Shown here: in pieces, positions 1-9,195 of the stretch
How positions within the stretch are numbered: position 1 is the first letter of the stretch
Layout: each line of letters begins with the position of its first letter
Assembly: GCF_004364285.1 (NCBI RefSeq)
Contig: NZ_SOBE01000002.1
Coordinates: 186,001-250,000 of the forward strand
Source of the DNA: Frigoribacterium sp. PhB116
GTDB taxonomy: Bacteria; Actinomycetota; Actinomycetes; Actinomycetales; Microbacteriaceae
Length of the DNA: 64,000 nucleotides
Direction: 5' to 3'
The notes under the pieces: model-generated
Told to the model about the DNA's origin: nothing
Seen by the model: the letters and a program-made list of their open reading frames with translations, nothing else
Database searches by the model: none
Program-made: the position numbers and the translations under genes

Positions 1-966
1 CTCCGAAGGACGAACTCGAGCTCCCCGGGCCTCTCGCGAGTCCCGAGCGGTGCCGGATTCTCGTACCGTCACGCGGACGGCTCCAGCGTCACCGATCCCG
101 AGCTCCGTGAGCGGTGCGAGCACCTCGGCATCCCGCCCGCCTGGACGGACGTCTGGATCGCCCCCTACGCCAACGGGCACATCCAGGCGACGGGCGTCGA
201 CGGTGCCGGGCGTCGGCAGTACATCTACCACCCGACCTGGCGGGAGCAGAAGGACCGCCTCAAGTTCGACCGAGCTCTCGCCCTGGCCGAGTCCCTCCCC
301 GCGGCGCGACGTCTCGTGACCCGCGACCTGCGCCTCGACGAGCCTGTGCGCGACCGCGCCCTCGCCGCAGCGTTCCGCATGCTCGACACCGGGTCCCTCC
401 GGGTGGGGTCGGAGCGGTATGCCGAGCAGCACGGCAGCCACGGCCTCTCCACGCTGCTGTGCGCGCACGCGAAGGTGTCCGGCGACGTGGTCTCGCTCGC
501 CTTCCCGGGCAAGAGCGGCCAGGACTGGGATTCCCAGATCCGCGACCCCGACCTCGCGACGGTGGTGCGCGGGTACAAGCAACGCGGCGGACGGTCGCGG
601 CTGCTCGCCTGGCGTCCCGAGGCGGGCTCGCCCTGGCGACCGCTGCACGCCTCCGAGATCAACGAGTACGTGAAGCTGCGTGCCGGGGACGAGTTCACGG
701 CCAAGGACTTCCGCACCCTGCACGGCACGGTGGCTGCCGCGGTCAGCCTCGCGAGGACGGGCCCGCAGGCGGGAGTCGGCAAGCGCAAGGGTGCCGTGTC
801 GCAGGCCATGCGCGACGCGGCCGACGTCCTCGGCAACACCCCGTCCGTCGCCCGTTCCTCGTACGTCGACCCCCGTCTCGTCGACGCCTACCTGCACGGC
901 GAGACCATCGACCCCGGCCGCCTGGGGTCGGCCGAGTCCGAGGTTCGGTCGCTGCTCTTCCGATGA
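1..966 (+). CDS. DNA topoisomerase IB (5' end cut by window edge)
   Basis: The frame is open from base 1 and ends at the TGA at 964-966, leaving 321 codons; bacterial type IB enzymes are only slightly longer, so little is missing. These enzymes nick one DNA strand through a 3'-phosphotyrosine and relax supercoils without ATP. Visible family features are the N-terminal GFSYRHADG and IPPAWTDVWI blocks, then the catalytic core with KDFRTLHGT (an active-site Arg) and the SYVDPRLVDAY block, whose first Tyr (codon 862-864) is the expected nucleophile. The gene is followed at 116 bp by the DarT-like gene in the same direction. The true start lies outside the window. Family assignment is secure from motifs; the cellular role is inferred from the family. 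Confidence 0.9.
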   Translation, partial: LRRTNSSSPGLSRVPSGAGFSYRHADGSSVTDPELRERCEHLGIPPAWTDVWIAPYANGHIQATGVDGAGRRQYIYHPTWREQKDRLKFDRALALAESLPAARRLVTRDLRLDEPVRDRALAAAFRMLDTGSLRVGSERYAEQHGSHGLSTLLCAHAKVSGDVVSLAFPGKSGQDWDSQIRDPDLATVVRGYKQRGGRSRLLAWRPEAGSPWRPLHASEINEYVKLRAGDEFTAKDFRTLHGTVAAAVSLARTGPQAGVGKRKGAVSQAMRDAADVLGNTPSVARSSYVDPRLVDAYLHGETIDPGRLGSAESEVRSLLFR

Positions 967-1081
967 CCCGGGGACGAGGAGGCGCCCGGCCGTCCCACGG
1001 GCGGTCGCGAGCGGGCGGCCCCATGACGTACCGTAGAGGGTTGCGTCCGTTCGAGTCGGGCGCTCGAGAGGACCAACTGCA

Positions 1082-1912
1082 GTGACTGACGAGTGCATCC
1101 ACGGTTTCGAGCGAGAGCTGTGCGACATCTGCGCACCGCGCAAGCGGGAGCCCCTGCTCGACGCTGACGGGCAGGCACGGACGCTGGTCACCAAGCGCCG
1201 CGCGCCCTCGCGCAAGCCCGAGTCGCTGCGCAGCACGCCGGCCCTGGCCCGTGACTCCGCAGCCGTGGCCGTGGCGGCGCAGTCCGCCGCTCGCGTCGCG
1301 CCCGCGTTCGAGGCGCAGCGCGTCTACCACTGGACCCACGTGAGCAACCTGCCGGCCGTGTTCGCCGCCGGCGAGCTCGTCCCCGCCGCCGAGGCGGCCC
1401 CCGTCCTCGACGTGAGCTCCGAGGCGACACGCGCCCTCCGCGCCTCCGTGACGACCGCCTCCGGCGCCGCCGTGGCCGCGCACGTGCCCTTCTCCCTCTC
1501 GCCGCACGCCTCTGCGTGGGAGGTCCTCCGCTCGGGCGCCGAGGGCTACGAGTGGTCCGACGCCGCCCGCGGCGCCAAGGCGACCGACTTCGTCATGCTC
1601 GTCGTGCCCGTGACCGCGCTGGAGGACGACTTCGTCGTCACCGAGCGCGACGCTGCCGTGCAGGGGGTCCGCTCGGCGGCCGGCGTCGACGCCGCCTCCT
1701 CGATGGTGCGCCGCTTCTCGCTCGCCGACCCCGACCTGCTCGAGCCCGAGGTGCTCGTCCCGCACGCCGTCCCGCTCGACTCCGTGATGCTGATCGGCGT
1801 CCCGAACGACAAGATGCGCGACCGGGTCAAGCAGCTGCTGGTCGAGGCCGGGGGCGCGGCCCCTCGCGTGGCGGTCTACCCGCCGTGGTTCCGCCCCGCC
1901 GAGACGGCCTGA
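1082..1912 (+). CDS. DarT-like (DUF4433) ADP-ribosyltransferase-fold protein with Cys-rich N-terminus
   Basis: A 276-aa protein starting at GTG 1082, 9 bases after a GAGAGGA ribosome site (1066-1072). Residues 1-20 carry C5, H7, C14 and C17, a possible small zinc knuckle, followed by an Arg/Ala-rich linker to about residue 78. Residues 81-270 follow the DarT order: VYHWTHVSNL (81-90), Arg-containing ATRALRAS (116-122), HVPFSLSP (134-141), FVVTERD (184-190), EPEVLVP with a candidate catalytic E223, and a C-terminal APRVAVYPPWF. Known DarT toxins ADP-ribosylate thymidine in single-stranded DNA and are paired with a DarG macrodomain antitoxin; no macrodomain gene lies nearby, the next gene being rpsJ. 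Fold assignment is from motif order; activity, substrate and toxicity are unknown. A housekeeping ADP-ribosyltransferase or an inactive relative are alternatives. Confidence 0.72.
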   Translation: MTDECIHGFERELCDICAPRKREPLLDADGQARTLVTKRRAPSRKPESLRSTPALARDSAAVAVAAQSAARVAPAFEAQRVYHWTHVSNLPAVFAAGELVPAAEAAPVLDVSSEATRALRASVTTASGAAVAAHVPFSLSPHASAWEVLRSGAEGYEWSDAARGAKATDFVMLVVPVTALEDDFVVTERDAAVQGVRSAAGVDAASSMVRRFSLADPDLLEPEVLVPHAVPLDSVMLIGVPNDKMRDRVKQLLVEAGGAAPRVAVYPPWFRPAETA

Positions 1913-1932
1913 CGACGGCCTGAGGAAGGTCC

Positions 1933-1955
1933 GAGGGGGCCCGTCCGGCCCCCTC
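1933..1955 (+). terminator. Hairpin terminator after the DarT-like gene
   Basis: Perfect 9-bp GC stem (1933-1941 with 1947-1955) and a 5-base loop, 20 bp after the stop codon. No T-run follows, as is usual in high-GC actinobacteria. Confidence 0.65.
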
Positions 1956-1988
1956 GACAGCGCGGCTGACATCCGCGACACGCCCGGG

Positions 1989-2017
1989 TTGCAGCTTGTG
2001 CCCAGGTGTGGCAAAAT
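1989..2017 (+). promoter_or_regulatory. Candidate promoter of the S10 ribosomal operon
   Basis: TTGCAG at 1989-1994 and CAAAAT at 2012-2017 are separated by 17 bp and lie downstream of the terminator at 1933-1955. A start near 2024 would give an untranslated leader of about 340 bases before rpsJ. The hexamers are only partial matches to the sigma-70 consensus. Confidence 0.45.
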
Positions 2018-2023
2018 CGTCTA

Positions 2024-2363
2024 GTTCAACATTCCGAGCTCGCCGTGCGCGAGTGCCGGATCACTGCCAGGCAGTGCACAGACGCAAGACGTCTGGGCCG
2101 CGGGTAGCAGGACACATCTCACACAGGAACACCGCCAGGGCCGAGCTCTGCGCGACGGTGGACACGATGATGACCTCCCCGAGGTCCTCTCGCGCGGAAC
2201 CCGTCGGGCGGCCGCCCGCATCGTTCCCGAGATGGCTTGACACCAGAACAGCGGTACGCGAGGGCGACAGCCCTCGGAGATCGTGTAGAGCCAGATGTTC
2301 GCCCAGCGAACAGCGTCAGGCGGCCCCCGAGGTGCGCGACGTCCGAACGAGAGAGAGTCACAC
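2024..2363 (+). promoter_or_regulatory. Structured 5' leader of the S10 operon
   Basis: No gene is recognised in this stretch of about 340 bases. It contains a series of perfect inverted repeats: 2062-2076 (6-7 bp), 2079-2095 (6 bp, 5-base loop), 2172-2186 (6 bp, 3-base loop), 2205-2218 (14-base palindrome), 2259-2276 (7 bp, 4-base loop) and 2297-2311 (6 bp, 3-base loop). The last 15 bases hold the GAGAGAG ribosome site of rpsJ. In Escherichia coli the S10 leader mediates L4 autoregulation; whether this leader does anything similar is not shown by the sequence. Confidence 0.5.
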
Positions 2364-2672
2364 ATGGCGGGACAGAAGATCCGCATCCGGCTGAAGTCGT
2401 ACGACCACGAGGTCATCGACACCTCCGCGCGAAAGATCGTCGACACGGTCACCCGCGCGGGCGCCACGGTGGTCGGCCCCGTGCCGCTGCCGACCGAGAA
2501 GAACGTGGTCGTCGTGATCCGTTCGCCCCACAAGTACAAGGACTCGCGCGAGCACTTCGAGAAGCGCACGCACAAGCGCCTCATCGACATCGTCGACCCG
2601 ACGCCCAAGGCAGTCGACTCGCTCATGCGCCTCGACCTCCCGGCCGACGTCAACATCGAGATCAAGCTCTAG
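2364..2672 (+). CDS. rpsJ: 30S ribosomal protein S10
   Basis: Encodes 102 aa, the normal length for S10. The chosen ATG at 2364 follows a GAGAGAG site and begins [17 protein letters not shown], the conserved family N-terminus; an in-frame ATG at 2295 would add 23 residues unlike S10 and lies inside a leader hairpin. S10 is a head protein of the small subunit and, as NusE, also joins NusB in antitermination complexes. It is the first gene of a run of ribosomal genes continuing to rplO, with rplC 11 bp downstream. Confidence 0.97.
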   Translation: MAGQKIRIRLKSYDHEVIDTSARKIVDTVTRAGATVVGPVPLPTEKNVVVVIRSPHKYKDSREHFEKRTHKRLIDIVDPTPKAVDSLMRLDLPADVNIEIKL

Positions 2673-2683
2673 GGGAGGCGACC

Positions 2684-3340
2684 ATGACCATCAGCAGCAC
2701 CAAGAACGTCAAGGGCCTCCTGGGCAAGAAGCTCGGCATGACCCAGGTCTGGGACGAGAACAACAAGCTCGTCCCCGTCACCGTCGTGGAGATCGCTCCC
2801 AACGTCGTGACCCAGATCCGCTCGCTCGAGAAGGACGGCTACAGCGCCGTCCAGATCGCCGCCGGCCCCATCGACCCCCGCAAGTCGAACAAGCCCGCCA
2901 CGGGCCACTTCGACGCCGCGGGCGTCACGCCCCGTCGCCACCTCACCGAGGTCCGCACCGCCGACGCCGCCGAGTACGCACTCGGCCAGGAGCTCACGGC
3001 TGCGACCTTCGAGGCCGGCCAGAAGGTCGACGTCGTCGGCACCTCCAAGGGCAAGGGCTTCGCCGGTGTCATGAAGCGTCACAACTTCAAGGGCGTCAGC
3101 GCCTCGCACGGTGCGCACCGCAACCACCGCAAGCCCGGCTCGATCGGTGCTTCGTCGACCCCCAGCCGTGTCTTCAAGGGCATGCGCATGGCCGGTCGCA
3201 TGGGTGGGGACCGCGTCACCATCCTCAACCTCACGGTGCACGCCGTCGACGCCGAGAAGGGTCTGCTGCTCGTCAAGGGCGCCGTCCCCGGCGCTCGTGG
3301 CCGCATCGTCTTCGTCCGCACCGCCGTGAAGGGGAAGTAG
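2684..3340 (+). CDS. rplC: 50S ribosomal protein L3
   Basis: Encodes 218 aa beginning at ATG 2684, just after a GGGGAGG ribosome site. The typical L3 blocks are visible: [13 protein letters not shown] near the N-terminus, [17 protein letters not shown] in the middle, and GKMR-like [10 protein letters not shown] in the C-terminal half. L3 binds 23S rRNA early in large-subunit assembly and its central extension reaches the peptidyl-transferase region. It sits second in the S10 cluster, 3 bp before rplD, and is presumably co-transcribed with it. Confidence 0.97.
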   Translation: MTISSTKNVKGLLGKKLGMTQVWDENNKLVPVTVVEIAPNVVTQIRSLEKDGYSAVQIAAGPIDPRKSNKPATGHFDAAGVTPRRHLTEVRTADAAEYALGQELTAATFEAGQKVDVVGTSKGKGFAGVMKRHNFKGVSASHGAHRNHRKPGSIGASSTPSRVFKGMRMAGRMGGDRVTILNLTVHAVDAEKGLLLVKGAVPGARGRIVFVRTAVKGK

Positions 3341-3343
3341 CTC

Positions 3344-4006
3344 ATGGCCACCATCAACGCAACGGCCACCTCGGTGGACGTCCTCGACGCCAAGGGCGTG
3401 AAGACCAGCACGGTCGAGCTGCCCGGCGAGATCTTCGACGTCGTCACGAACGTGCCGCTCATCCACCAGGTCGTCGTCGCCCAGCAGGCCGCCGCTCGCC
3501 AGGGCACGCACAAGACCAAGCGTCGCGGCGAGGTCTCCGGCGCCGGCCGCAAGCCGTTCAAGCAGAAGGGCACCGGCCGCGCTCGTCAGGGCTCGATCCG
3601 TGCTCCCCAGATGACCGGCGGTGGCATCGTCCACGGTCCGCAGCCGCGTGACTACTCGCAGCGCACCCCCAAGAAGATGATCGCCGCCGCTCTGCTCGGC
3701 GCTCTGTCCGACCGTGCCCGCGGTGCTCGCGTGCACGTCGTCGAGGGCTTCGTCGCCGACACGGTGTCGACCAAGGTCGCACTCGAGCTGCTCTCGACGA
3801 TCTCGTCGAGCAAGCACGTCCTGGTCGTCATCGACCGCGACGACGCGCTCACCCGCAAGAGCGTCAACAACGTGCCCACGGTCCACGTGATCACGTTCGA
3901 CCAGCTCAACGCCTACGACGTCCTCGTCAGCGACGACATCGTCTTCACGAAGAGCGCCTTCGACGGCTTCGTCGCCTCGAAGAGCAAGAAGGAGGCCACC
4001 GCATGA
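3344..4006 (+). CDS. rplD: 50S ribosomal protein L4
   Basis: Encodes 220 aa. The exit-tunnel loop region is recognisable as [17 protein letters not shown] around residues 73-90, followed by the globular C-terminal part. L4 lines the peptide exit tunnel; in enterobacteria it also represses its own operon through the S10 leader, which may be relevant to the hairpin-rich leader upstream here but is not demonstrated. Its stop overlaps the start of rplW in an ATGA arrangement, suggesting translational coupling. Confidence 0.97.
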   Translation: MATINATATSVDVLDAKGVKTSTVELPGEIFDVVTNVPLIHQVVVAQQAAARQGTHKTKRRGEVSGAGRKPFKQKGTGRARQGSIRAPQMTGGGIVHGPQPRDYSQRTPKKMIAAALLGALSDRARGARVHVVEGFVADTVSTKVALELLSTISSSKHVLVVIDRDDALTRKSVNNVPTVHVITFDQLNAYDVLVSDDIVFTKSAFDGFVASKSKKEATA

Positions 4007-4302
4007 GCGGCTACGGCAAGGACCCCCGCGACGTCATCATCGCGCCCGTCGTCTCCGAGAAGAGCTACTCCCTGATCGATCAGGGCAAGTACACCTTCAT
4101 CGTCGACCCGCGGTCGAACAAGACCGAGATCAAGCTCGCGATCGAGAAGATCTTCGACGTCAAGGTCGACAGCATCAACACGTTGAACCGCGTCGGCAAG
4201 ACCCGTCGCACCCGCTTCGGCACCGGCAAGCGCAAGGACACCAAGCGCGCCATCGTGACGCTCAAGTCGGGCTCCATCGACATCTTCACGGCTGTCGGCT
4301 AG
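4003..4302 (+). CDS. rplW: 50S ribosomal protein L23
   Basis: Encodes 99 aa, a normal L23 length. Conserved features are [13 protein letters not shown] at the N-terminus and the [19 protein letters not shown] stretch near the C-terminus that binds rRNA. L23 sits at the tunnel exit, where trigger factor and the signal recognition particle dock. The ATG overlaps the rplD stop by 4 bases; rplB follows after 19 bp with its own GGAGGG site. Confidence 0.96.
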   Translation: MSGYGKDPRDVIIAPVVSEKSYSLIDQGKYTFIVDPRSNKTEIKLAIEKIFDVKVDSINTLNRVGKTRRTRFGTGKRKDTKRAIVTLKSGSIDIFTAVG

Positions 4303-4321
4303 GGCCCGGAGGGAAAACAAA

Positions 4322-5161
<840 letters not shown>

Positions 5162-5173
5162 GAGTTGTAGAAG

Positions 5174-5455
5174 ATGCCACGCAGTCTTAAGAAGGGCCCC
5201 TTCGTCGATGACCACCTGCTTCGCAAGGTCGTCACGCAGAACGAGGCCAACACCAAGAACGTCATCAAGACCTGGTCGCGCCGTTCGATGATCGTCCCCA
5301 ACATGCTGGGACACACCATCGCCGTGCACGACGGGCGCAAGCACATCCCCGTGTTCGTGACCGAGAGCATGATCGGCCACAAGCTCGGCGAGTTCGCGCC
5401 CACCCGCACCTTCCGCGGCCACGTGAAGGACGACAAGAAGGGTCGTCGCCGCTAA
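5174..5455 (+). CDS. rpsS: 30S ribosomal protein S19
   Basis: Encodes 93 aa, the usual S19 size, starting [16 protein letters not shown]. The conserved [22 protein letters not shown]-type core and [14 protein letters not shown]-terminal block are present. S19 pairs with S13 in the head of the small subunit close to the A-site tRNA. It lies between rplB and rplV in the standard S10 cluster order. Confidence 0.97.
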   Translation: MPRSLKKGPFVDDHLLRKVVTQNEANTKNVIKTWSRRSMIVPNMLGHTIAVHDGRKHIPVFVTESMIGHKLGEFAPTRTFRGHVKDDKKGRRR

Positions 5456-5479
5456 CGCGGCGGCGTAAGGAGGAGAGAA

Positions 5480-5872
5480 ATGGTGGAGTCGATCGCACGC
5501 GTGCGTCACATCCGCGTCACCCCCATGAAGGCCCGTCGCGTCGTCAACCTGATCCGCGGCAAGCAGGCCCTCGAGGCCCTGGCCATCCTGAAGTTCGCGC
5601 CCCAGGGCGCCAGCGAGCCCGTCTACAAGCTCGTCGCGTCGGCCATGGCCAACGCACGTGTCAAGGCGGACAAGGACAACAGCTACCTGGACGAGCAGGA
5701 CCTCTACGTGAGCCGTGCATTCGTCGACCAGGGCGCGACCCTCAAGCGGTTCCAGCCGCGTGCCCAGGGGCGTGCCTTCCAGATCCTGAAGCGCACCAGC
5801 CACATCACGATCGTCCTCGCGACGCCGGATGAGGTCGAGGCTGCCGCTGCTACGAAGAAGGCGAGCAAGTAA
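5480..5872 (+). CDS. rplV: 50S ribosomal protein L22
   Basis: Encodes 130 aa. A strong AAGGAGGAGA ribosome site precedes ATG 5480. The L22 fold is recognisable from [21 protein letters not shown] at the N-terminus and the hairpin region ending RTSHITIVL; a short Ala/Lys-rich tail follows. Its beta-hairpin lines the exit tunnel, where macrolide-resistance changes occur in other bacteria. The stop codon shares its last base with the ATG of rpsC, so the two are likely translationally coupled. Confidence 0.96.
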   Translation: MVESIARVRHIRVTPMKARRVVNLIRGKQALEALAILKFAPQGASEPVYKLVASAMANARVKADKDNSYLDEQDLYVSRAFVDQGATLKRFQPRAQGRAFQILKRTSHITIVLATPDEVEAAAATKKASK

Positions 5873-6651
5873 TGGGCCAGAAAGTAAACCCGTACGGCTT
5901 CCGTCTGGGCATCACCACCGACCACGTGTCGCGGTGGTTCACCGACAGCACCAAGGCCGGTCAGCGCTACAGCGACTACGTCGCCGAGGACATCAAGATC
6001 CGCACGCTGCTCAAGACCTCGCTCGACCGCGCCGGCGTGGCCAAGATCGAGATCGAGCGCACCCGTGACCGCGTCCGCGTCGACATCCACACGGCCCGTC
6101 CGGGCATCGTGATCGGGCGTCGCGGCGCCGAGGCCGAGCGCATCCGCGGCGACCTCGAGAAGCTCACGAGCAAGCAGATCCAGCTGAACATCCTCGAGGT
6201 CAAGAACCCCGAGGCCGAGGCTCAGCTCGTCGCGCAGGGCATCGCCGAGCAGCTCGCTGCTCGTGTGGCGTTCCGTCGTGCGATGCGCAAGGGCCTCCAG
6301 GGCGCCCAGCGCGCCGGCGCCAAGGGCGTCCGGATCCAGGTCTCGGGTCGCCTCGGCGGCGCCGAGATGAGCCGCTCGGAGTTCTACCGCGAGGGCCGTG
6401 TGCCCCTGCACACCCTCCGCGCCAACATCGACTACGGCTTCTACGAGGCCAAGACCACCTTCGGTCGCATCGGTGTCAAGGTCTGGATCTACAAGGGCGA
6501 CATCACCAACAAGGAGCTCGCGCGCGAGCAGGCGAACCAGAAGTCGTCTCGCCCCGAGCGCCGCAACGACCGTGACGGTGCACGTCGCGGGGGCAGCGAC
6601 CGCGCCCCCCGCGAGCAGAAGGCACCCGCCACCACAGGAGCTGAGGCGTAA
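5872..6651 (+). CDS. rpsC: 30S ribosomal protein S3
   Basis: Encodes 259 aa. The type-2 KH domain is visible as [16 protein letters not shown] (about residues 78-93), with the GxxG loop as GRRG, followed by the C-terminal S3 domain containing [10 protein letters not shown]. The last 40 residues form an Arg/Asp/Gly-rich extension typical of actinobacterial S3. S3 helps form the mRNA entry channel and contributes to helicase activity there. The gene starts on the last base of the rplV stop and ends 2 bp before rplP. Confidence 0.96.
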   Translation: MGQKVNPYGFRLGITTDHVSRWFTDSTKAGQRYSDYVAEDIKIRTLLKTSLDRAGVAKIEIERTRDRVRVDIHTARPGIVIGRRGAEAERIRGDLEKLTSKQIQLNILEVKNPEAEAQLVAQGIAEQLAARVAFRRAMRKGLQGAQRAGAKGVRIQVSGRLGGAEMSRSEFYREGRVPLHTLRANIDYGFYEAKTTFGRIGVKVWIYKGDITNKELAREQANQKSSRPERRNDRDGARRGGSDRAPREQKAPATTGAEA

Positions 6652-6653
6652 CC

Positions 6654-7073
6654 ATGCTTATCCCCCGTCGTGTCAAGCACCGCAAGCAGCACCACCCCGG
6701 CCGTAGCGGCCAGGCCACTGGTGGCACCAAGGTCAGCTTCGGTGAGTACGGCATCCAGGCACTCACGCCCGCCTACGTGACCAACCGTCAGATCGAGTCC
6801 GCTCGTATCGCCATGACGCGTCACATCAAGCGCGGCGGCAAGGTCTGGATCAACATCTACCCCGACCGTCCCCTCACGAAGAAGCCCGCCGAGACCCGCA
6901 TGGGTTCCGGCAAGGGCTCGCCCGAGTGGTGGGTCGCCAACGTCAAGCCGGGTCGCGTGCTCTTCGAGCTCAGCGGCGTCAGCGAGGAGATCGCCAAGGA
7001 GGCGCTCACTCGTGCAATCCACAAGCTGCCCCTCAAGGCACGCATCATCAAGCGCGAGGAGGGCGACGCATAA
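6654..7073 (+). CDS. rplP: 50S ribosomal protein L16
   Basis: Encodes 139 aa, normal for L16, starting [17 protein letters not shown]. Conserved blocks include [10 protein letters not shown], the [16 protein letters not shown] strand and the [13 protein letters not shown] loop that approaches the A-site tRNA. L16 contacts 5S and 23S rRNA and is a late assembly protein. It lies 2 bp after rpsC, and its TAA shares its last base with the ATG of rpmC. Confidence 0.97.
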   Translation: MLIPRRVKHRKQHHPGRSGQATGGTKVSFGEYGIQALTPAYVTNRQIESARIAMTRHIKRGGKVWINIYPDRPLTKKPAETRMGSGKGSPEWWVANVKPGRVLFELSGVSEEIAKEALTRAIHKLPLKARIIKREEGDA

Positions 7074-7405
7074 TGGCGATCGGTTCCAAGGAGCTCCGTC
7101 CTGTCGAGCTCGACACTTTCGAAGACGAGCGTCTCGTCGACGAGCTGAAGAAGGCCAAGGAAGAGCTGTTCAACCTGCGCTTCCAGTCGGCCACCGGCCA
7201 GCTCGAGAACCACGGCCGCGTGCGCGCCGTGAAGCGCGACATCGCTCGCATCTACACGGTCCTGCGTGAGCGCGAGCTCGGCATCCGTGCCACCCCCGCC
7301 CCGGTCGAGGCCGCCCCCAAGGCGACCAAGAAGTCGACCAAGAAGGCTGCCGCCGCCGACGAGGCGCCCGCCGCCGACACCGTCGAGACTGCCGAGGAGA
7401 AGTAA
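7073..7405 (+). CDS. rpmC: 50S ribosomal protein L29 with long Ala/Lys-rich tail
   Basis: The first 75 or so residues are L29, with the helical hairpin and the [18 protein letters not shown] block; L29 lies beside the exit tunnel near L23. The protein is 110 aa, whereas L29 is usually 60-75 aa: the extra 30 residues are Ala, Pro, Lys and Glu, a low-complexity tail. The start was set at ATG 7073 because it overlaps the rplP stop and gives the family N-terminus [13 protein letters not shown]. The stop overlaps the rpsQ start by one base. Confidence 0.94.
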   Translation: MAIGSKELRPVELDTFEDERLVDELKKAKEELFNLRFQSATGQLENHGRVRAVKRDIARIYTVLRERELGIRATPAPVEAAPKATKKSTKKAAAADEAPAADTVETAEEK

Positions 7406-7701
7406 TGGCCACCGAGAACAAGACCGAGGTCGACTCGGCAGCCGTCGAGGTCCGCGGCTACCGCAAGACCCGTCGCGGCTACGTGACCAGCGACAAGATG
7501 GACAAGACCATCGTCGTCGAGGTCGAGGACCGCGTGAAGCACCCCCTGTACGGCAAGGTCATCCGCCGCACCTCCAAGGTGAAGGTCCACGACGAGGCCA
7601 ACGCGGCCGGCGTCGGCGACCTCGTCGTGATCAGCGAGACCCGTCCGCTCAGCGCCACGAAGCGCTGGCGCCTGGTCGAGATCCTCGAGAGGGCGAAGTA
7701 G
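7405..7701 (+). CDS. rpsQ: 30S ribosomal protein S17
   Basis: Encodes 98 aa. The S17 OB-fold is recognised from [20 protein letters not shown] and the [23 protein letters not shown] block; about 15 extra residues precede the core, as in other actinobacteria. S17 binds 16S rRNA early in assembly. The gene begins on the last base of the rpmC stop. A 34-bp gap with a fresh AGAAGGAGA site follows before rplN, which is where the spc-type gene order begins. Confidence 0.96.
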   Translation: MATENKTEVDSAAVEVRGYRKTRRGYVTSDKMDKTIVVEVEDRVKHPLYGKVIRRTSKVKVHDEANAAGVGDLVVISETRPLSATKRWRLVEILERAK

Positions 7702-7735
7702 GCCTCGCGGTCTGCTCGCGTAGAAGGAGACAGAA

Positions 7736-8104
7736 GTGATTCAGCAGGAATCCCGCCTCAAGATCGCCGACAACACCGGCGCCAAGGAGATCCTCACCAT
7801 CCGCGTCCTCGGTGGCTCCGGCCGTCGTTACGCCGGACTCGGTGACGTGATCGTGGCGACCGTCAAGGACGCGATCCCCGGCGGCAACGTCAAGAAGGGT
7901 GACGTCGTCAAGGCCGTCATCGTTCGCACCAAGAAGGAGGTCCGTCGTCCGGACGGCTCCTACATCAAGTTCGACGAGAACGCCGCAGTGATCCTGAAGG
8001 CCGATGGCGACCCCCGTGGCACGCGTATCTTCGGACCGGTCGGTCGCGAGCTTCGCGACAAGAAGTTCATGAAGATCATCTCGCTGGCGCCGGAGGTTAT
8101 CTAA
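7736..8104 (+). CDS. rplN: 50S ribosomal protein L14
   Basis: Encodes 122 aa, the exact usual length, with GTG start at 7736 behind an AGAAGGAGA site. It begins [18 protein letters not shown] and carries [20 protein letters not shown] and [13 protein letters not shown], all L14 signatures. L14 lies at the subunit interface and is contacted by silencing factor RsfS in other species. rplX follows after 3 bp. Confidence 0.97.
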   Translation: MIQQESRLKIADNTGAKEILTIRVLGGSGRRYAGLGDVIVATVKDAIPGGNVKKGDVVKAVIVRTKKEVRRPDGSYIKFDENAAVILKADGDPRGTRIFGPVGRELRDKKFMKIISLAPEVI

Positions 8105-8107
8105 GTC

Positions 8108-8467
8108 ATGGCAAACATCAAGAAGGGTGACCTCGTGCAGGTCATCACCGGGGCGACCCAGGCCCGCGGCGGCGACCGCGGCAAGCAGGGCAAGGTCCTC
8201 GAGGTCCTGGTCGAGCGCAACCGCGTCGTGGTCGAGGGCGTCAACCTCGTCACGAAGCACGTGCGCGTCGGCCAGACGCAGCGTGGCACCAAGACCGGTG
8301 GCATCGAGACGCACGAGGCCCCCCTCCACGTCTCGAACGTCGCCATCGTCGACCCCAAGACCAAGAAGCCGACCCGCGTCGGCTTCCGCGAAGAGACGGT
8401 CACGAAGAACGGCGTCACCAAGACCGTCCGCGTCCGCTACGCCAAGGCGTCGGGAGAGAACCTCTGA
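8108..8467 (+). CDS. rplX: 50S ribosomal protein L24
   Basis: Encodes 119 aa. The KOW motif is in the first 40 residues ([12 protein letters not shown] with [10 protein letters not shown]), followed by [12 protein letters not shown] and the C-terminal [14 protein letters not shown] block. L24 is an initiator of large-subunit assembly and sits near the tunnel exit. Its stop overlaps the ATG of rplE by one base, implying coupled translation. Confidence 0.96.
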   Translation: MANIKKGDLVQVITGATQARGGDRGKQGKVLEVLVERNRVVVEGVNLVTKHVRVGQTQRGTKTGGIETHEAPLHVSNVAIVDPKTKKPTRVGFREETVTKNGVTKTVRVRYAKASGENL

Positions 8468-9054
8468 TGACTGACACCACCACGAGCACGCCGGCCGCGC
8501 TGCCCCGCCTCAAGGCGAAGTACCGCGCCGAGATCCTGCCGCAGCTGAAGAGCGACTTCGGTTTCACGAACGTCCACCAGGTCCCCGGCCTGGTCAAGAT
8601 CGTCGTGAACACCGGTGTCGGCGAGGCAGCTCGCGACAGCAAGATCATGGACGGCGCCATCAAGGACCTGACCGCCATCACGGGTCAGAAGCCGCAGGTC
8701 ACCAAGGCGCGCAAGTCGATCGCGCAGTTCAAGCTGCGTGAGGGCCAGGCCATCGGCGCTCACGTCACGCTGCGTGGCGACCGTGCCTGGGAGTTCCTGG
8801 ACCGACTGCTCTCGCTGGCGCTGCCGCGCATCCGCGACTTCCGTGGTCTCAGCGACCGCCAGTTCGACGGCAACGGCAACTACACCTTCGGCCTCAACGA
8901 GCAGAGCATGTTCCACGAGATCGACCAGGACCGCATCGACCGTGTCCGTGGCTTCGACATCACCGTCGTCACCACGGCCCGGAACGACGACGAGGGCCGG
9001 GCTCTGCTCAAGGCTCTCGGCTTCCCGTTCCGCACGGCCGACCAGGCCAACTAA
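8467..9054 (+). CDS. rplE: 50S ribosomal protein L5
   Basis: Encodes 195 aa. Conserved L5 blocks are [42 protein letters not shown] and the C-terminal [26 protein letters not shown]5 binds 5S rRNA and contacts the P-site tRNA. In many bacteria rpsN (S14) follows immediately; here a 141-bp non-coding segment with two strong hairpins follows instead, and then rpsH. Confidence 0.97.
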   Translation: MTDTTTSTPAALPRLKAKYRAEILPQLKSDFGFTNVHQVPGLVKIVVNTGVGEAARDSKIMDGAIKDLTAITGQKPQVTKARKSIAQFKLREGQAIGAHVTLRGDRAWEFLDRLLSLALPRIRDFRGLSDRQFDGNGNYTFGLNEQSMFHEIDQDRIDRVRGFDITVVTTARNDDEGRALLKALGFPFRTADQAN

Positions 9055-9061
9055 GATCGTC

Positions 9062-9094
9062 CGGTCGGCAACTCCTCATCGGAGTTGCCGACCG
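9062..9094 (+). terminator. Perfect 14-bp hairpin between rplE and rpsH
   Basis: Arms 9062-9075 and 9081-9094 are perfectly complementary with a TCATC loop, starting 7 bp after the rplE stop and followed by TTCCCC. It looks like a terminator or attenuator, yet more ribosomal genes follow in the same direction, so partial termination or RNA processing is an equally good reading. Confidence 0.6.
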
Positions 9095-9103
9095 TTCCCC
9101 TGA

Positions 9104-9128
9104 GGTCACGGAGAATCGCTCCGTGACC
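9104..9128 (+). promoter_or_regulatory. Second perfect hairpin before rpsH
   Basis: Arms 9104-9113 and 9119-9128 form a perfect 10-bp stem with an AATCG loop, 9 bp after the first hairpin. No T-run follows. Role unknown; the pair occupies the place where rpsN sits in many bacteria. Confidence 0.5.
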
Positions 9129-9195
9129 GCCCGATCATCGAGGTCGGCACCCGGTGTACCGGATGTCGAAACCGGATGAGGAAGAGATCAACCGC

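Noticed and set aside
1040-1070. T-loop-like GTTCGAGTC suggesting a tRNA before the DarT-like gene
   Set aside because: The flanks cannot form a T-stem and no anticodon or acceptor stem fits; it is the leader of the DarT-like gene.
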